Source: Halobaculum magnesiiphilum
GTDB lineage: Archaea > Halobacteriota > Halobacteria > Halobacteriales > Haloferacaceae
Length of the DNA: 64,000 bases
Direction: 5' to 3'
Assembly (NCBI RefSeq): GCF_019823105.1
Contig: NZ_CP081958.1
Coordinates: 124,001 to 188,000 of the forward strand
The first letter of the stretch is position 1; each line of letters begins with the position of its first letter. A program made the translations under genes and the position numbers. Shown in pieces: positions 24,560 through 31,712 of this stretch. The notes below the pieces were generated by a model. That model had not been told where the DNA came from and did not search any database. It was given only the letters and a program-made list of their open reading frames with translations.

Positions 24560-25084
24560 TCAGTTGCCCCCGAGGACGACGGCGCCGACGAGCAGCGCGA
24601 GACCCGCGGCGACCGCGCGCTTGTCGATCCCGCCGTCGCTCGACGAGGACTCGTTGCCCGGCGACTCCGGCGAGCCGGATCCGCCGTCGACGTACTCCTC
24701 GCTCTCGGAGTCGACCGTCCCCGACGGGACCGAGCCGCCGCCCGATGTCGCGTTGAGGGCCTCGTCGGTGAGGTCCTGCTGTGCGTCGTCGACAGCCGGA
24801 TCGTCGCTGTTGTTGTCGGAGACGATCGTCACGCCACCCGTGTCCGGGTCGCCGTCGCTGTCAATCACGTTGCCCGACGAGCGCGAGGAGTCGTACTCCT
24901 GGCCGGCGCCGTCGGCCTGTCCGAGATCCAGGGTGTCGGCGTCCTGGTCCTGCTCGATGTCGTCAAGCGACGCGTCCGAGCCCGAGTCTGTGCTACTGCC
25001 GCCGTCGTCTGCCCAGGGGTCGTCGCCGGCGTCGAGGCTCCCGCCTCCGCCGGTTCCCGAGCCGTTGTCGATGAGTGCTACCAT
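24560..25084 (-). CDS. disordered Asp/Ser/Gly-rich protein with C-terminal TM
   Basis: A 174-residue protein starting ATG 25084 (MVALIDNGSG). Nearly the whole chain is low-complexity Asp, Ser and Gly, ending in a basic step (GGIDKRAV) and a TM helix (AAGLALLVGAVVLGG). It resembles flexible tethers of archaeal viral spikes. Coordinates follow the start that overlaps the previous gene's stop; a much longer upstream frame is only the antisense shadow of that gene. Confidence 0.6.
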   Translation of the reverse strand: MVALIDNGSGTGGGGSLDAGDDPWADDGGSSTDSGSDASLDDIEQDQDADTLDLGQADGAGQEYDSSRSSGNVIDSDGDPDTGGVTIVSDNNSDDPAVDDAQQDLTDEALNATSGGGSVPSGTVDSESEEYVDGGSGSPESPGNESSSSDGGIDKRAVAAGLALLVGAVVLGGN

Positions 25085-25596
25085 GTCGTGTCTTCCGTCG
25101 TCTGGTGGTTGTGAGTCGGTGCAGTTTGGAGCGCGTAGACGGCTGCCGCGACGGCCACGGTCGCGAGGGCCGCCGATGGCATGGGGCCGAGCAGATGAAA
25201 GCCGGTGTCGAGCGGCGACGGAACGGGCCACGCGTGCTCGATGATGTCGTCGAGGCCAACGAGGATCGCGCCGGTCGCGACGAGCTGCACGCGGCGGGGG
25301 TAGAGTCGGCCCCACGCCGATCCTGGCCGCCACATCCACGCCAGCGCCGCGAGCGGGCCGACGTGCGCGAGCGTCGCGCCGATGGGCGGGCGCCACGGCC
25401 ACACAACGACGAACGCGAACAAGCCGACGAGGACGCCTGTTGCCTCCGTCAGCGGCTCGCTGTGCCGGTGGTCGTCCCACACAGTCGCGAGGACGACGAC
25501 CGCTGCGAGCAGACCGTAGGTCGCATGGTGTGGGATGAGCGTCGAGCCGTCGGGGACGGCTTCGACGGGGAAGGCGGTTAGGAACTCCCCTATCAT
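25078..25596 (-). CDS. multi-TM membrane protein
   Basis: A 172-residue integral membrane protein with five TM helices (about residues 27-42, 55-70, 74-90, 105-120 and 135-155). Loops include HHATYG, DDHRHSEPL and DDIIEHAW, whose His and Asp residues could be functional. It follows the spike gene with a 4-bp overlap (ATG 25596). It might sit in the virion internal membrane or act in DNA entry. The family is unknown to me. Confidence 0.55.
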   Translation of the reverse strand: MIGEFLTAFPVEAVPDGSTLIPHHATYGLLAAVVVLATVWDDHRHSEPLTEATGVLVGLFAFVVVWPWRPPIGATLAHVGPLAALAWMWRPGSAWGRLYPRRVQLVATGAILVGLDDIIEHAWPVPSPLDTGFHLLGPMPSAALATVAVAAAVYALQTAPTHNHQTTEDTTW

Positions 25597-26051
25597 GTTT
25601 TCATGATAAACGCGAGAGCGAGGTACGGCGGCCGGTTCTCGTGCGCAGAGTCGCCGCCTGCCTGGTCGATGTTGAGGTTGTGCGAGTGGTCGCCCGCCGG
25701 CTCGGTGGTGCGGGTTGTCTGACTCCGCGCTTGGATACTGCCATTGCCCTCCCCGTCGAAGGTGACGCCGGTGTAGTCGTGCGAGTGTTCACCGTCGGTC
25801 GTCGTGCTACCATTGTGGGAGTGGCTCGGCATCTCGTCTTCGGAGAGTTGGACCGAGGCAGCCCCGCCGGTGTCATCGACCGCGTAGCTGTCGCCTGCCC
25901 CGACAACGAACCGGTCTGTAAGGTCGGGCGTCCCGTCAGACCCGTCACACAGGGTCCACCCGTCGGGAACGTCGGTCGTGGAACCCGACCACATCGTGAT
26001 GACGCCCGATGGAACCGTGGCGCCGCCGCCCATGCTGACGAAGCCAGTCAT
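25593..26051 (-). CDS. tail-collar-domain spike/fibre protein
   Basis: A 152-residue protein (ATG 26051). It starts with VPSGVITMWSGSTTDVPDGWTLCDG and continues TPDLTDRFVVGAG, the signature of the phage tail-collar fold. It ends with PPYLALAFIMKT, the usual closing motif of that fold. Between are His-rich loops (PSHSHNGST, GEHSHDY, GDHSHNL) that in phage fibres bind metal ions along the trimer axis. It is probably the receptor-binding tip of the virion vertex. No tail tube or baseplate genes are present. Confidence 0.82.
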   Translation of the reverse strand: MTGFVSMGGGATVPSGVITMWSGSTTDVPDGWTLCDGSDGTPDLTDRFVVGAGDSYAVDDTGGAASVQLSEDEMPSHSHNGSTTTDGEHSHDYTGVTFDGEGNGSIQARSQTTRTTEPAGDHSHNLNIDQAGGDSAHENRPPYLALAFIMKT

Positions 26052-26431
26052 GCGCTCTCACCCGTGATATGGAGCGTGTCACCGTCCGAACTCGCCTTCG
26101 CCGCAAGCGCGTCCGTGTTGGACACACGCTTGGTCACGCCGTTGCCCTTCGCCAGCGGGATCGTCTCCGAGCCCTCCGGGCCGATATAGATCGGTCCGGC
26201 GTTGTCGGGGTCGGCCAAGACCAGCACCTCACAGCCTTCTTTCACCTCGTGGCTCGGGAGCACTTCGCCGCTCGTGCTCGGCGTGAGCTTGTCGGTGAAC
26301 ACCGCGTCGGCGTTCCCGAGGCGGTCGTTCGTCCGGGCCTGCTCGGCTTGGTTCGCCGGCGGCTGCTTGTCGCCGGCCTCGTCCTGCACCTTACGGATCT
26401 CCTCGACATCGGTGTTCGTGTCGAGCGTCAC
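26048..26431 (-). CDS. hypothetical virion protein (spike-associated)
   Basis: A 127-residue acidic protein. The N-terminal 40 residues are helical and charged (DVEEIRKVQDEAGDKQPP..QAEQARTND). The rest is a small beta domain (EVLPSHEVKEGCEVLVLADPDNAGPIYIGPEG...), a layout frequently seen as a structural add-on in haloviral proteins. It is coupled by 4-bp overlaps to the collar gene and to the preceding structural gene. It may be the stalk that joins the collar protein to the capsid. Confidence 0.55.
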   Translation of the reverse strand: MTLDTNTDVEEIRKVQDEAGDKQPPANQAEQARTNDRLGNADAVFTDKLTPSTSGEVLPSHEVKEGCEVLVLADPDNAGPIYIGPEGSETIPLAKGNGVTKRVSNTDALAAKASSDGDTLHITGESA

Positions 26432-26808
26432 TCTGACCCTCCCTGATTCACCTTCTCGTACCCAACCGGCTGCACCGTGTACCGGCGTGGCGTGTTCTCC
26501 GAGAGGTTCTCACACCTGACCTTGAGCTGCTCCTCGAACTCGTAGGCCGGCAGGAACGTGATCGCCAGGTCGTCGATGTCGGTCGGCGGGATTGGTGCCG
26601 GACCATACACTTGCCGACCGTCGAACCACACGGTGTAACTGCTCTCTGTGTACTTCGACGCCGCGACGATCGGGACGACGAACCCCGGCGTTGTTTGCTG
26701 GCGCGGAGCGTAGGTGAACGTAGCCCGTTCACCGCCGTCGAGTTCGACCGTGAGCGGCTCGTTGACCGGCTTGTCGAACTCCGAGGGAGCGGGCACTACG
26801 TCAGGCAT
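26428..26808 (-). CDS. hypothetical beta-rich virion protein
   Basis: A 126-residue soluble protein (ATG 26808) with alternating strands (LTVELDGGERATFTYAPRQQ, FVVPIVAASKYTESSYTVWFDG, DDLAITFLPAYEF). It fits a beta-sandwich and has no TM helix. It lies between the capsid genes and the spike genes, so it could be a spike-base or penton-like protein. There is no recognised family. Confidence 0.5.
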   Translation of the reverse strand: MPDVVPAPSEFDKPVNEPLTVELDGGERATFTYAPRQQTTPGFVVPIVAASKYTESSYTVWFDGRQVYGPAPIPPTDIDDLAITFLPAYEFEEQLKVRCENLSENTPRRYTVQPVGYEKVNQGGSE

Positions 26809-26911
26809 CGCCCTCCTCGTCGTCGAACAGTTCCCGTCTCCGTTCGGTGAGTTCCTGGGCCGGGATAGGCTCTTTCTGTACGTCGGTATCGGTCTGGTTG
26901 GTACCCGTCAT
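26801..26911 (-). CDS. acidic microprotein in virion operon
   Basis: A 36-residue ORF, ATG 26911 to TGA 26801, overlapping both neighbours. It is charged and helical (PAQELTERRRELFDDEEGD). The exact overlaps on both sides are the main evidence that it is translated. Confidence 0.5.
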   Translation of the reverse strand: MTGTNQTDTDVQKEPIPAQELTERRRELFDDEEGDA

Positions 26912-27192
26912 CACTGTGAGTTGTAGGCCGCGTAGGCGGCAGCCAGCAGCGCGAGGATCTGGAGGACCTGCAAGAGGAGTTGGAGATCATCTTGCGTCCA
27001 TCCGGACTGCTCGATGCGCCCGACGAGCGGGCCGCTGCTGTTGCCGGCCCCCGACGGGGCCTCGGTGTTGCTCGCCGACGTGGTCGCGGTCGAGCCGCCG
27101 AGGGCGGGCTCGGCGCGACTGTGCCGGGTGCCGGTGCTCTCCGTGGACGCTCCCGCCCACGGGTCGCCTGTGGTCGTCGAAGAAACCTGCAT
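26911..27192 (-). CDS. single-TM minor capsid-type protein
   Basis: A 93-residue protein (ATG 27192). Its Ser/Thr/Gly-rich N-terminal two thirds are probably disordered; the C-terminal TM helix is LLLQVLQILALLAAAYAAY. It is located directly after the two capsid genes, as the small membrane protein VP13 is in SH1-like viruses by my recollection. It could staple the capsid to the internal membrane. Confidence 0.55.
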   Translation of the reverse strand: MQVSSTTTGDPWAGASTESTGTRHSRAEPALGGSTATTSASNTEAPSGAGNSSGPLVGRIEQSGWTQDDLQLLLQVLQILALLAAAYAAYNSQ

Positions 27193-27207
27193 GGGGGAGC
27201 CTCCGGG

Positions 27208-27927
27208 CTACCGGCCGCCCATGTCGTCGTTGATGGCCGAGAGGAGTCCCGGCGCGGACGATGCCCCCTTCGTCGCGGTCGTGTGGAACAGGGCGTTGGT
27301 TGCCTCCGTTCCGTCGGTGTCCTCGCGGAACTGGACGGTGTACGGAGCGTCGATCTTGACGCTCAGTACCATGTCCGTCGCGAGGAACCGCTCCAGCCAC
27401 GAGCCGCGGAAGTGGAACTCGATCGGGTCCTCCTGCTGGTCCTGGCGGTTCGCCCGGCCGGCGTTCAGCGTCTTCAGCTCCTCGGCCTGCGAGGTCTTCC
27501 CGCCCGGGGAGACCTTCTCGACGGTGAGCGTGGCCGCGTCGCCGACGATGTAGTAGACGTGCAGGGTGTTGTCCGTGCCGTCGTCCGTGTAGTCGATCGT
27601 GTCGTTGTCGTAGTCGATCGAGTCCGGCGAGGCGCGGCTGCCGCCCTCGTAGAGTACGACACTCTGGGTGTTCGGCGAGTCGACGAGGTCGTGCGAGAGG
27701 CTGAACGTCTCCGTGTTGTCCGCCGTGCCGTCGGTGGTGAAGCTCTCGTAGGCCGGGATCGAGACCATGAGGTCGGCACCGTCCCGGAGCGCGAGCACGG
27801 TCTCAGCCTGAAGCGAGAGGATCTCGCTGTCGGTGCCGGTCTGGTTGACCGCGGTCTCGAAGTCGTCGAGCGGTGACAGCGGGCGCGGTTCCCGCTTCAT
27901 CGCGTCGAGGGTGTCTGCGACCGACAT
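27208..27927 (-). CDS. putative larger major capsid protein (VP4-like)
   Basis: A 239-residue soluble, beta-rich acidic protein (ATG 27927, MSVADTLDAMKREPRPL). It has repeated strand patterns (ETFSLSHDLVD, QSVVLYEGG, NTLHVYYIVGDAATLTVEKV, EFHFRGSWLERFLATDMVLSVKID) and no TM helix. Size and position next to a 174-residue partner suit the larger of the two single-jelly-roll capsid proteins of Halopanivirales. They would form pseudo-hexameric capsomers over a membrane. Codon usage is host-like and the gene is intact. A longer upstream start would overlap the partner gene without adding conserved sequence. Confidence 0.65.
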   Translation of the reverse strand: MSVADTLDAMKREPRPLSPLDDFETAVNQTGTDSEILSLQAETVLALRDGADLMVSIPAYESFTTDGTADNTETFSLSHDLVDSPNTQSVVLYEGGSRASPDSIDYDNDTIDYTDDGTDNTLHVYYIVGDAATLTVEKVSPGGKTSQAEELKTLNAGRANRQDQQEDPIEFHFRGSWLERFLATDMVLSVKIDAPYTVQFREDTDGTEATNALFHTTATKGASSAPGLLSAINDDMGGR

Positions 27928-27929
27928 GG

Positions 27930-28454
27930 TCACTCGCGAGACATCTCCTTGACGGCGTTCTCGTCGAAGTACCATTCCGACTGGTCCCAGTCGATCGCCG
28001 CGGTGGAGATGATCGAGACCGTGAACGAGTCCACGTCGCGCACGTCGATGAACTCGCGCAGCCCCTCGCGGTCGGCCGCCTCGGGGTACTTCAGCGGGAT
28101 CAGCGCGTTGTGATTGCGCTCGCTGTTGCGCTGCTCACTGATCGTGTTCGAGTTGAAGAAGCTGATCTGCTTCTTCGGGACGGCGACACGGTGGTAGTCG
28201 TCGCCGTTCGACATCTGGAACTCGAACACGACCAGCGTGTTCGTCGGGAGGTCGTCGCCGTTGGTGTCGTTGAGGTCGAAGTAGACCGGCAGGCCCGTGT
28301 TCCCGCGGATCGTCCGGTTCTCGAAGCGCAGGAACTTGCCGCGGTCAGGCGACACCTCCATGATGGGCGTGGGCTTCAGCGTGACCGTCGGGGAGTTCTG
28401 GTAGGTCGTGACCTGATCAGAACTCATGCCCTTACTGACGAAGATGTCCGCCAT
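27930..28454 (-). CDS. putative smaller major capsid protein (VP7-like)
   Basis: A 174-residue protein (ATG 28454). The strands PTVTLKPTPIMEVSP, GKFLRFENRTI, LPVYFDLND, NTLVVFEFQMSNGDDYHRVAVPK and FTVSIISTAAIDWDQSEWYF suit a single jelly roll. There is no signal or TM segment. It lies 2 bp from the larger capsid gene and downstream of the packaging ATPase, as VP7 precedes VP4 in SH1-like genomes. The pair would be the most abundant virion proteins. The assignment is by size, fold pattern and order, not by alignment. Confidence 0.65.
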   Translation of the reverse strand: MADIFVSKGMSSDQVTTYQNSPTVTLKPTPIMEVSPDRGKFLRFENRTIRGNTGLPVYFDLNDTNGDDLPTNTLVVFEFQMSNGDDYHRVAVPKKQISFFNSNTISEQRNSERNHNALIPLKYPEAADREGLREFIDVRDVDSFTVSIISTAAIDWDQSEWYFDENAVKEMSRE

Positions 28455-28456
28455 CG

Positions 28457-28801
28457 TCAGTTACCCCCCGGGAGAGCCCCGGAAACGGCATTCTGAAGCG
28501 CGCTACCGAGGCCGAAGCGCTCGGCGACACCGTGGCCGATGCCGACCGCGCCCCCGACCTGCATGTGACGCTTCATCCGGCCCGACACCGGGGCGTACTC
28601 GGCGCCGACGATGACCGAGCCCCCACCGACGGCCTGATCGATGCCGGAGCCGGCGCCGATCTGATAGCCGACGCCCGGGACGGTCCGGCCGGCGACGGTC
28701 GCGGCGATCGTCTCCGCGAGGAGCAGGCCACTCAGCGCCGAGCCGGCGTCCTTCGCGAACTGTTCATCTGCGAACTTATCGAATCCGTCTGCTACTTCCA
28801 T
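28457..28801 (-). CDS. glycine-rich membrane-associated virion protein
   Basis: A 114-residue protein (ATG 28801). It is rich in Gly, Ala and Val with weakly hydrophobic helices (GSALSGLLLAETIAATVAG; GAVGIGHGVAERFGLGSALQNAVSGAL), like small membrane proteins (VP12-type) of internal-membrane haloviruses. It is the first full-size gene of the capsid cluster, after the promoter at about 28965. Confidence 0.55.
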   Translation of the reverse strand: MEVADGFDKFADEQFAKDAGSALSGLLLAETIAATVAGRTVPGVGYQIGAGSGIDQAVGGGSVIVGAEYAPVSGRMKRHMQVGGAVGIGHGVAERFGLGSALQNAVSGALPGGN

Positions 28802-28856
28802 CTGCGCTCAGGCAGAGAAGCAGCCCGTTCAAAGGCTACCAGCCAAGAATCTAGCG

Positions 28857-28881
28857 GATCTCAGCGGGTCCCGCTGGGATC
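28857..28881. repeat. 12-bp imperfect palindrome at end of leader ORF
   Basis: GATCTCAGCGGG, then T, then CCCGCTGGGATC: 12-bp arms with one mismatch. It contains the stop codon of the 27-codon leader ORF and lies 56 bp upstream of the next gene. It could form an mRNA stem-loop or bind a regulator. Confidence 0.65.
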
Positions 28882-28944
28882 AAGCGGAATCCACTGACGC
28901 GAACTCGTCAGGATCTCCTGAAGGGTTTCAGCGAAGGAGTCCAT
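28861..28944 (-). CDS. 27-residue leader peptide of the capsid operon
   Basis: ATG 28944 to TGA 28861, beginning MDSFAETLQEIL and ending SGTR. The ATG is placed about 24 bp downstream of a TATTTAA box, where a leaderless haloarchaeal transcript would start, so this ORF would be the very first thing translated. The codons are ordinary. The stop falls within a palindrome. It may be a regulatory leader or a small virion peptide. Confidence 0.5.
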   Translation of the reverse strand: MDSFAETLQEILTSSRQWIPLDPSGTR

Positions 28945-28960
28945 CGTTAGATACAGAGAC

Positions 28961-28971
28961 TCTATTTAATA
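28961..28971 (-). promoter_or_regulatory. TATA box of the capsid operon
   Basis: On the minus strand CCTATTAAATAGAG contains a strong TATA-like core in an AT-rich 70-bp stretch that stands out from its GC-rich surroundings. Its distance to ATG 28944 (about 24 bp) is the usual TATA-to-start spacing in Halobacteria. It would drive the capsid genes separately from the ATPase genes upstream. Confidence 0.6.
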
Positions 28972-29023
28972 GGCCGCTACTGTTCATTTCCCAATTGCAA
29001 TACTAACTCTATCACCCGTAGAA

Positions 29024-29386
29024 TTACTTGAGTTCAGTTACCTCCGATACCTGTTGTAAAAGTTGGTTCACAGGAAAGTCGCCATCATAATCAAAGGTGG
29101 CTAATACAGCTTCATAGCGGTCAGAAGGAAAGATGAACACGACAACGTTTTCGTAGAACAACGTTTGTAATCTGCACTCCTGCTCCCCAATGAGCGATTT
29201 AAAATCATCACTTCCGACGAGCTGGCCCATTAGTAGTTTATACGCTTCGTCGAGTTCTACGTCTGTATAGAGGTCCTCAACATCATCCCGCATATATCTG
29301 ATCTCAAAATCCAAGCTTTCCAAGTCAGCAATAACGCGGGGCGTAGCTCCCTCAAAGTCCTGAATGGCTTCTGAAACTGTCGACAC
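29024..29386 (-). CDS. hypothetical AT-rich protein
   Basis: A 120-residue soluble protein starting with GTG 29386. It is helical and acidic in the N-terminal half (LESLDFEIRYMRDDVEDLYTDVELDEAYKLLMG). The C-terminal half has FYENVVVFIFPSDRYEAVLATFDYDG. Codon use is AT-richer than its neighbours, a sign of transfer. It interrupts the virion module between the ATPase and capsid genes and has its own AT-rich upstream region. I recall similar short proteins in other haloarchaeal proviruses, but no function. Confidence 0.65.
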   Translation of the reverse strand: MSTVSEAIQDFEGATPRVIADLESLDFEIRYMRDDVEDLYTDVELDEAYKLLMGQLVGSDDFKSLIGEQECRLQTLFYENVVVFIFPSDRYEAVLATFDYDGDFPVNQLLQQVSEVTELK

Positions 29387-29442
29387 AGGTTGAATCGATA
29401 ATCCAAGTGTAAAAGCTGAGTGATATGAAGCACGTAGCTAAC

Positions 29443-29455
29443 GGCTGTTTCAGCC
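29443..29455. terminator. weak stem-loop after the ATPase gene block
   Basis: GGCTGTTTCAGCC forms a 5-bp stem with a TTT loop, just past the stop of the small gene at 29472. It might terminate or process the upstream transcript; the stem is short and no T-run follows. Confidence 0.25.
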
Positions 29456-29471
29456 CAGTACAGGGTGAAGG

Positions 29472-29642
29472 CTACCAGTCCGTTCGCGGCCTCGTGTCCT
29501 CGTCGAACTGTGCGAGGAGGTACGCCACGACTTCGACGTTATCTGGTTCCCAACCGCGGCGGTCCTCTAACTCATCCCTGACCTCGCGGAATCGACGTGC
29601 CTTCCCACCGTAGAGGGTGACCGAGACGGTTGGCTCCGCCAT
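29472..29642 (-). CDS. small RHH-like protein
   Basis: A 56-residue protein (ATG 29642, TAG 29472), 2 bp after the ATPase stop. A beta strand (TVSVTLYGG) followed by two helices (RFREVRDELEDRRG; VEVVAYLLAQF) fits the ribbon-helix-helix fold. It could be an autoregulator of the packaging gene block. It was identified by reading the strand directly. Confidence 0.55.
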   Translation of the reverse strand: MAEPTVSVTLYGGKARRFREVRDELEDRRGWEPDNVEVVAYLLAQFDEDTRPRTDW

Positions 29643-29644
29643 GC

Positions 29645-30472
29645 TTAGATCCCCACGTCGATCCGCTTACCCGAGGCGCCGACGTGGTCGCACTTCGGGT
29701 TGTAGTCGTTCGACTCCTTGCGGACGAGTTTCCCCGTCTCGTCGGAGTAGATCCATTCGGAGTTGACCGTCTTCGGCTCGCCGCTCTCGTCGGGTTCGGT
29801 CCACTTGCGGACCGAGACGGCCTCGCCGTCGGCGCCGAGGAGGTCCTCGTTGGTGATGGTCACGGGCTGGCCGCCGGTGGCGTGCAGGTCTTTCGGGTAG
29901 GGGAGCACGTCGTCGAGGCTACCGAGGCTGTTGGTGTCCTCGAACCCACCGAGGAAGCGGGCGTTGCAGTTGCCGATCACGTCCTTGTCCACCTGCGCCG
30001 GCCGCTGGGAGAGCCACGCCGACGAGGTCGCCGCGCCGCCCTCAGACCGGCCGTCGGTCGCGAGTTCCCGGGTGGTGTCCGGGTAGCCGTGGCGCTGTGG
30101 CGCGAGCCCGTGCGCCTCGTCGATCAAGATGAGCACGTCGTCATCGGACTGGCGACACCCGAGGATCACGTTCGGGGCGACCGTCTCGCGCCAGTCGTCC
30201 TTCGCGACGCCGCGGCCGACGACGAGCGCCTCGTTGGCCTCGATGAGTTGCCGCCACTCGGACGGGCCGAAGGCTTCCGACTCGGTCCCCGTCGCCGTCC
30301 ACTGCTTCGCGTAGCCCGGCCCGTGTTCCTTCGAGCACAGCCCGCGGAACTCGTCGGACGTGTCGAGCACGACGACGCGGTCGAACCGGTCCCCGCGGAT
30401 GTTGCGCTCGATGAGCGCTTGCCCGAGGTAGCCCTTCCCCCACCCGGCCGCGGCGCCGATGAACAGATGCAC
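29645..30472 (-). CDS. HerA/FtsK-like genome packaging ATPase
   Basis: A 275-residue P-loop ATPase expected to pump viral DNA into the preformed capsid. The Walker A region is unusual: GAAAGWGKGYLG (residues 6-17) has Gly where Ser/Thr follows the Lys. Walker B is VLILIDEAHGL (Asp 118, Glu 119). A LSQRPAQVDKDVIGNCNARFLGG segment corresponds to the sensor/arginine-finger region of HerA-like ATPases. The C-terminal beta part (VTITNEDLLGADGEAVSVRKW) is typical of the family. The start is GTG 30472, 2 bp after the previous TAG; longer in-frame starts run through the previous gene. Confidence 0.82.
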   Translation of the reverse strand: MHLFIGAAAGWGKGYLGQALIERNIRGDRFDRVVVLDTSDEFRGLCSKEHGPGYAKQWTATGTESEAFGPSEWRQLIEANEALVVGRGVAKDDWRETVAPNVILGCRQSDDDVLILIDEAHGLAPQRHGYPDTTRELATDGRSEGGAATSSAWLSQRPAQVDKDVIGNCNARFLGGFEDTNSLGSLDDVLPYPKDLHATGGQPVTITNEDLLGADGEAVSVRKWTEPDESGEPKTVNSEWIYSDETGKLVRKESNDYNPKCDHVGASGKRIDVGI

Positions 30473-30474
30473 GG

Positions 30475-31053
30475 CTACTCGTCCACCTCGTCGGAGAGCG
30501 CCTCGATCGCCTCGGTGTGCGCCTCGAACTCGCCGGCGAGCAGCTCCTCGAACACCCGGCCCGGGGAGTAGCCGATCACGTACTCCCCGAACTCCTGCAC
30601 CGAGACGCCGAAGCGCGACTGCACGTCGGCCGCGATCACGTCGGCGTCGGTGTACTCGCTGGTGTCGAGATCCGGGTTGTCGCGCCACTCGTCGATGATG
30701 CGCTCGCGCTCGGCCTCCCACTCGTCGGCGCCGACGCCGGCGAACGCTTCTGCCGCGTCAGCGTCGAGCGCGTCCGGGGCGACGTGCTCGGTCCACGTCT
30801 CCCACGGGTTTCCCGACACCCGGGCGCCAACAGCGGCGCACAGTTCGGTGATGCGCTCCTCCTCGTCGGGTTCGGCTGCGAGCCCCACCTCCTCGGGGTC
30901 GACGCCGAGGGCGTCGGCGTGTTCCCGGAGCGCGGCCCGCTGGTCGCGTTCGACGGCGGCGAAGGCACCGGCGAGCGCGCGGATCTGCTCGGACTCGGCG
31001 GGGTTCTTCGCGGCCTCCATCGCCTCCCTGACCTTGCCCATGTTCCCGAACAT
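30475..31053 (-). CDS. hypothetical helical viral protein
   Basis: A 192-residue acidic, largely helical protein (ATG 31053). The N-terminal 60 residues (KVREAMEAAKNPAESEQIRALAGAFAAVERDQ) look like a helical hairpin. The rest contains WETWTEHVAP and SRFGVSVQEFGEYVIGYSP. It has no TM helix. Being immediately upstream of the packaging ATPase, it could be a packaging partner or a scaffolding protein. There is no recognised family. Confidence 0.6.
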   Translation of the reverse strand: MFGNMGKVREAMEAAKNPAESEQIRALAGAFAAVERDQRAALREHADALGVDPEEVGLAAEPDEEERITELCAAVGARVSGNPWETWTEHVAPDALDADAAEAFAGVGADEWEAERERIIDEWRDNPDLDTSEYTDADVIAADVQSRFGVSVQEFGEYVIGYSPGRVFEELLAGEFEAHTEAIEALSDEVDE

Positions 31054-31712
31054 CAGGCCGCACCCCCGAGTTCGGCGTTTTCGAGACCCTGAGACACCCG
31101 CCCGACGAGTTCGCCCGCGGCGTCGGTCTCCTGCATGAGCACGGCGAACGCGACGAACGCGGAGCCGGTGACGAGCGCCTGCCCGGGCGTCATGTCGTCG
31201 CCGATGCCCGAGCTGTCGAACACGTCGCCGGCGGCCTCCGACAGGTCGATCGGCCCGGCCGTCGCGAGGTCGCGAACGTCATCCTCGGTCATGTCGGGAT
31301 CGTCGTCGGAGAGTTCCGCGCTCACCTCGAGGAGGAAGATCGCGAGGAAGTCGACGTACACGTCGCCCCAGGCGTACCCGGGTGCGTCGCTGGTACCGTC
31401 GTCGCTACCAGCTTCGCCGGGGTCGGTACCCCCGTCGCTACCCCCTTCGGAGGCCCCCTCTGACCCCCCTTCGTCGTTGGTAGCGTTCGCTTCGCCGTCG
31501 TTCGATTCGGGTTGGTCGTCGCGGGCCTCGGCCATCTGCTCGGCCAGCGAGGGGGGTACGTCGGCCTTTTCGTCGTCCGCGAGGGCCGGCGGATCCCCCT
31601 CTTCAGGGTCGGTAGCCCCCTCGCTCCCCCCTTGGTCGGGGTCGGTGTCCGTGTCGGTGAGGGCGTCTGTGGTCGGTGCGTCCGGGTCGTCGGCGTCGGT
31701 GTCGTCTACCAT
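31053..31712 (-). CDS. acidic low-complexity virion-type protein
   Basis: A 219-residue protein (ATG 31712). The first 110 residues are Asp, Thr, Gly and Glu rich with GGSEGA-type repeats shared with the gene upstream. A compact C-terminal domain begins at APGYAWGDVYVDFLAIFLLEVSAEL and ends with a weakly hydrophobic helix (PGQALVTGSAFVAFAVLMQ). It could be a membrane-associated virion protein with a disordered arm. Its stop abuts the next ATG. Confidence 0.55.
   Translation of the reverse strand: MVDDTDADDPDAPTTDALTDTDTDPDQGGSEGATDPEEGDPPALADDEKADVPPSLAEQMAEARDDQPESNDGEANATNDEGGSEGASEGGSDGGTDPGEAGSDDGTSDAPGYAWGDVYVDFLAIFLLEVSAELSDDDPDMTEDDVRDLATAGPIDLSEAAGDVFDSSGIGDDMTPGQALVTGSAFVAFAVLMQETDAAGELVGRVSQGLENAELGGAA

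Noticed and set aside
24560-25480. 306-codon version of the disordered TM protein
   Set aside because: The first 132 codons are antisense-type Arg/Ala sequence lying over the multi-TM gene; the ATG at 25084 overlaps the previous stop as in the rest of the operon.
29425-29613. 62-codon plus-strand frame
   Set aside because: Antisense to the small RHH-like gene that follows the packaging ATPase with a 2-bp spacing.
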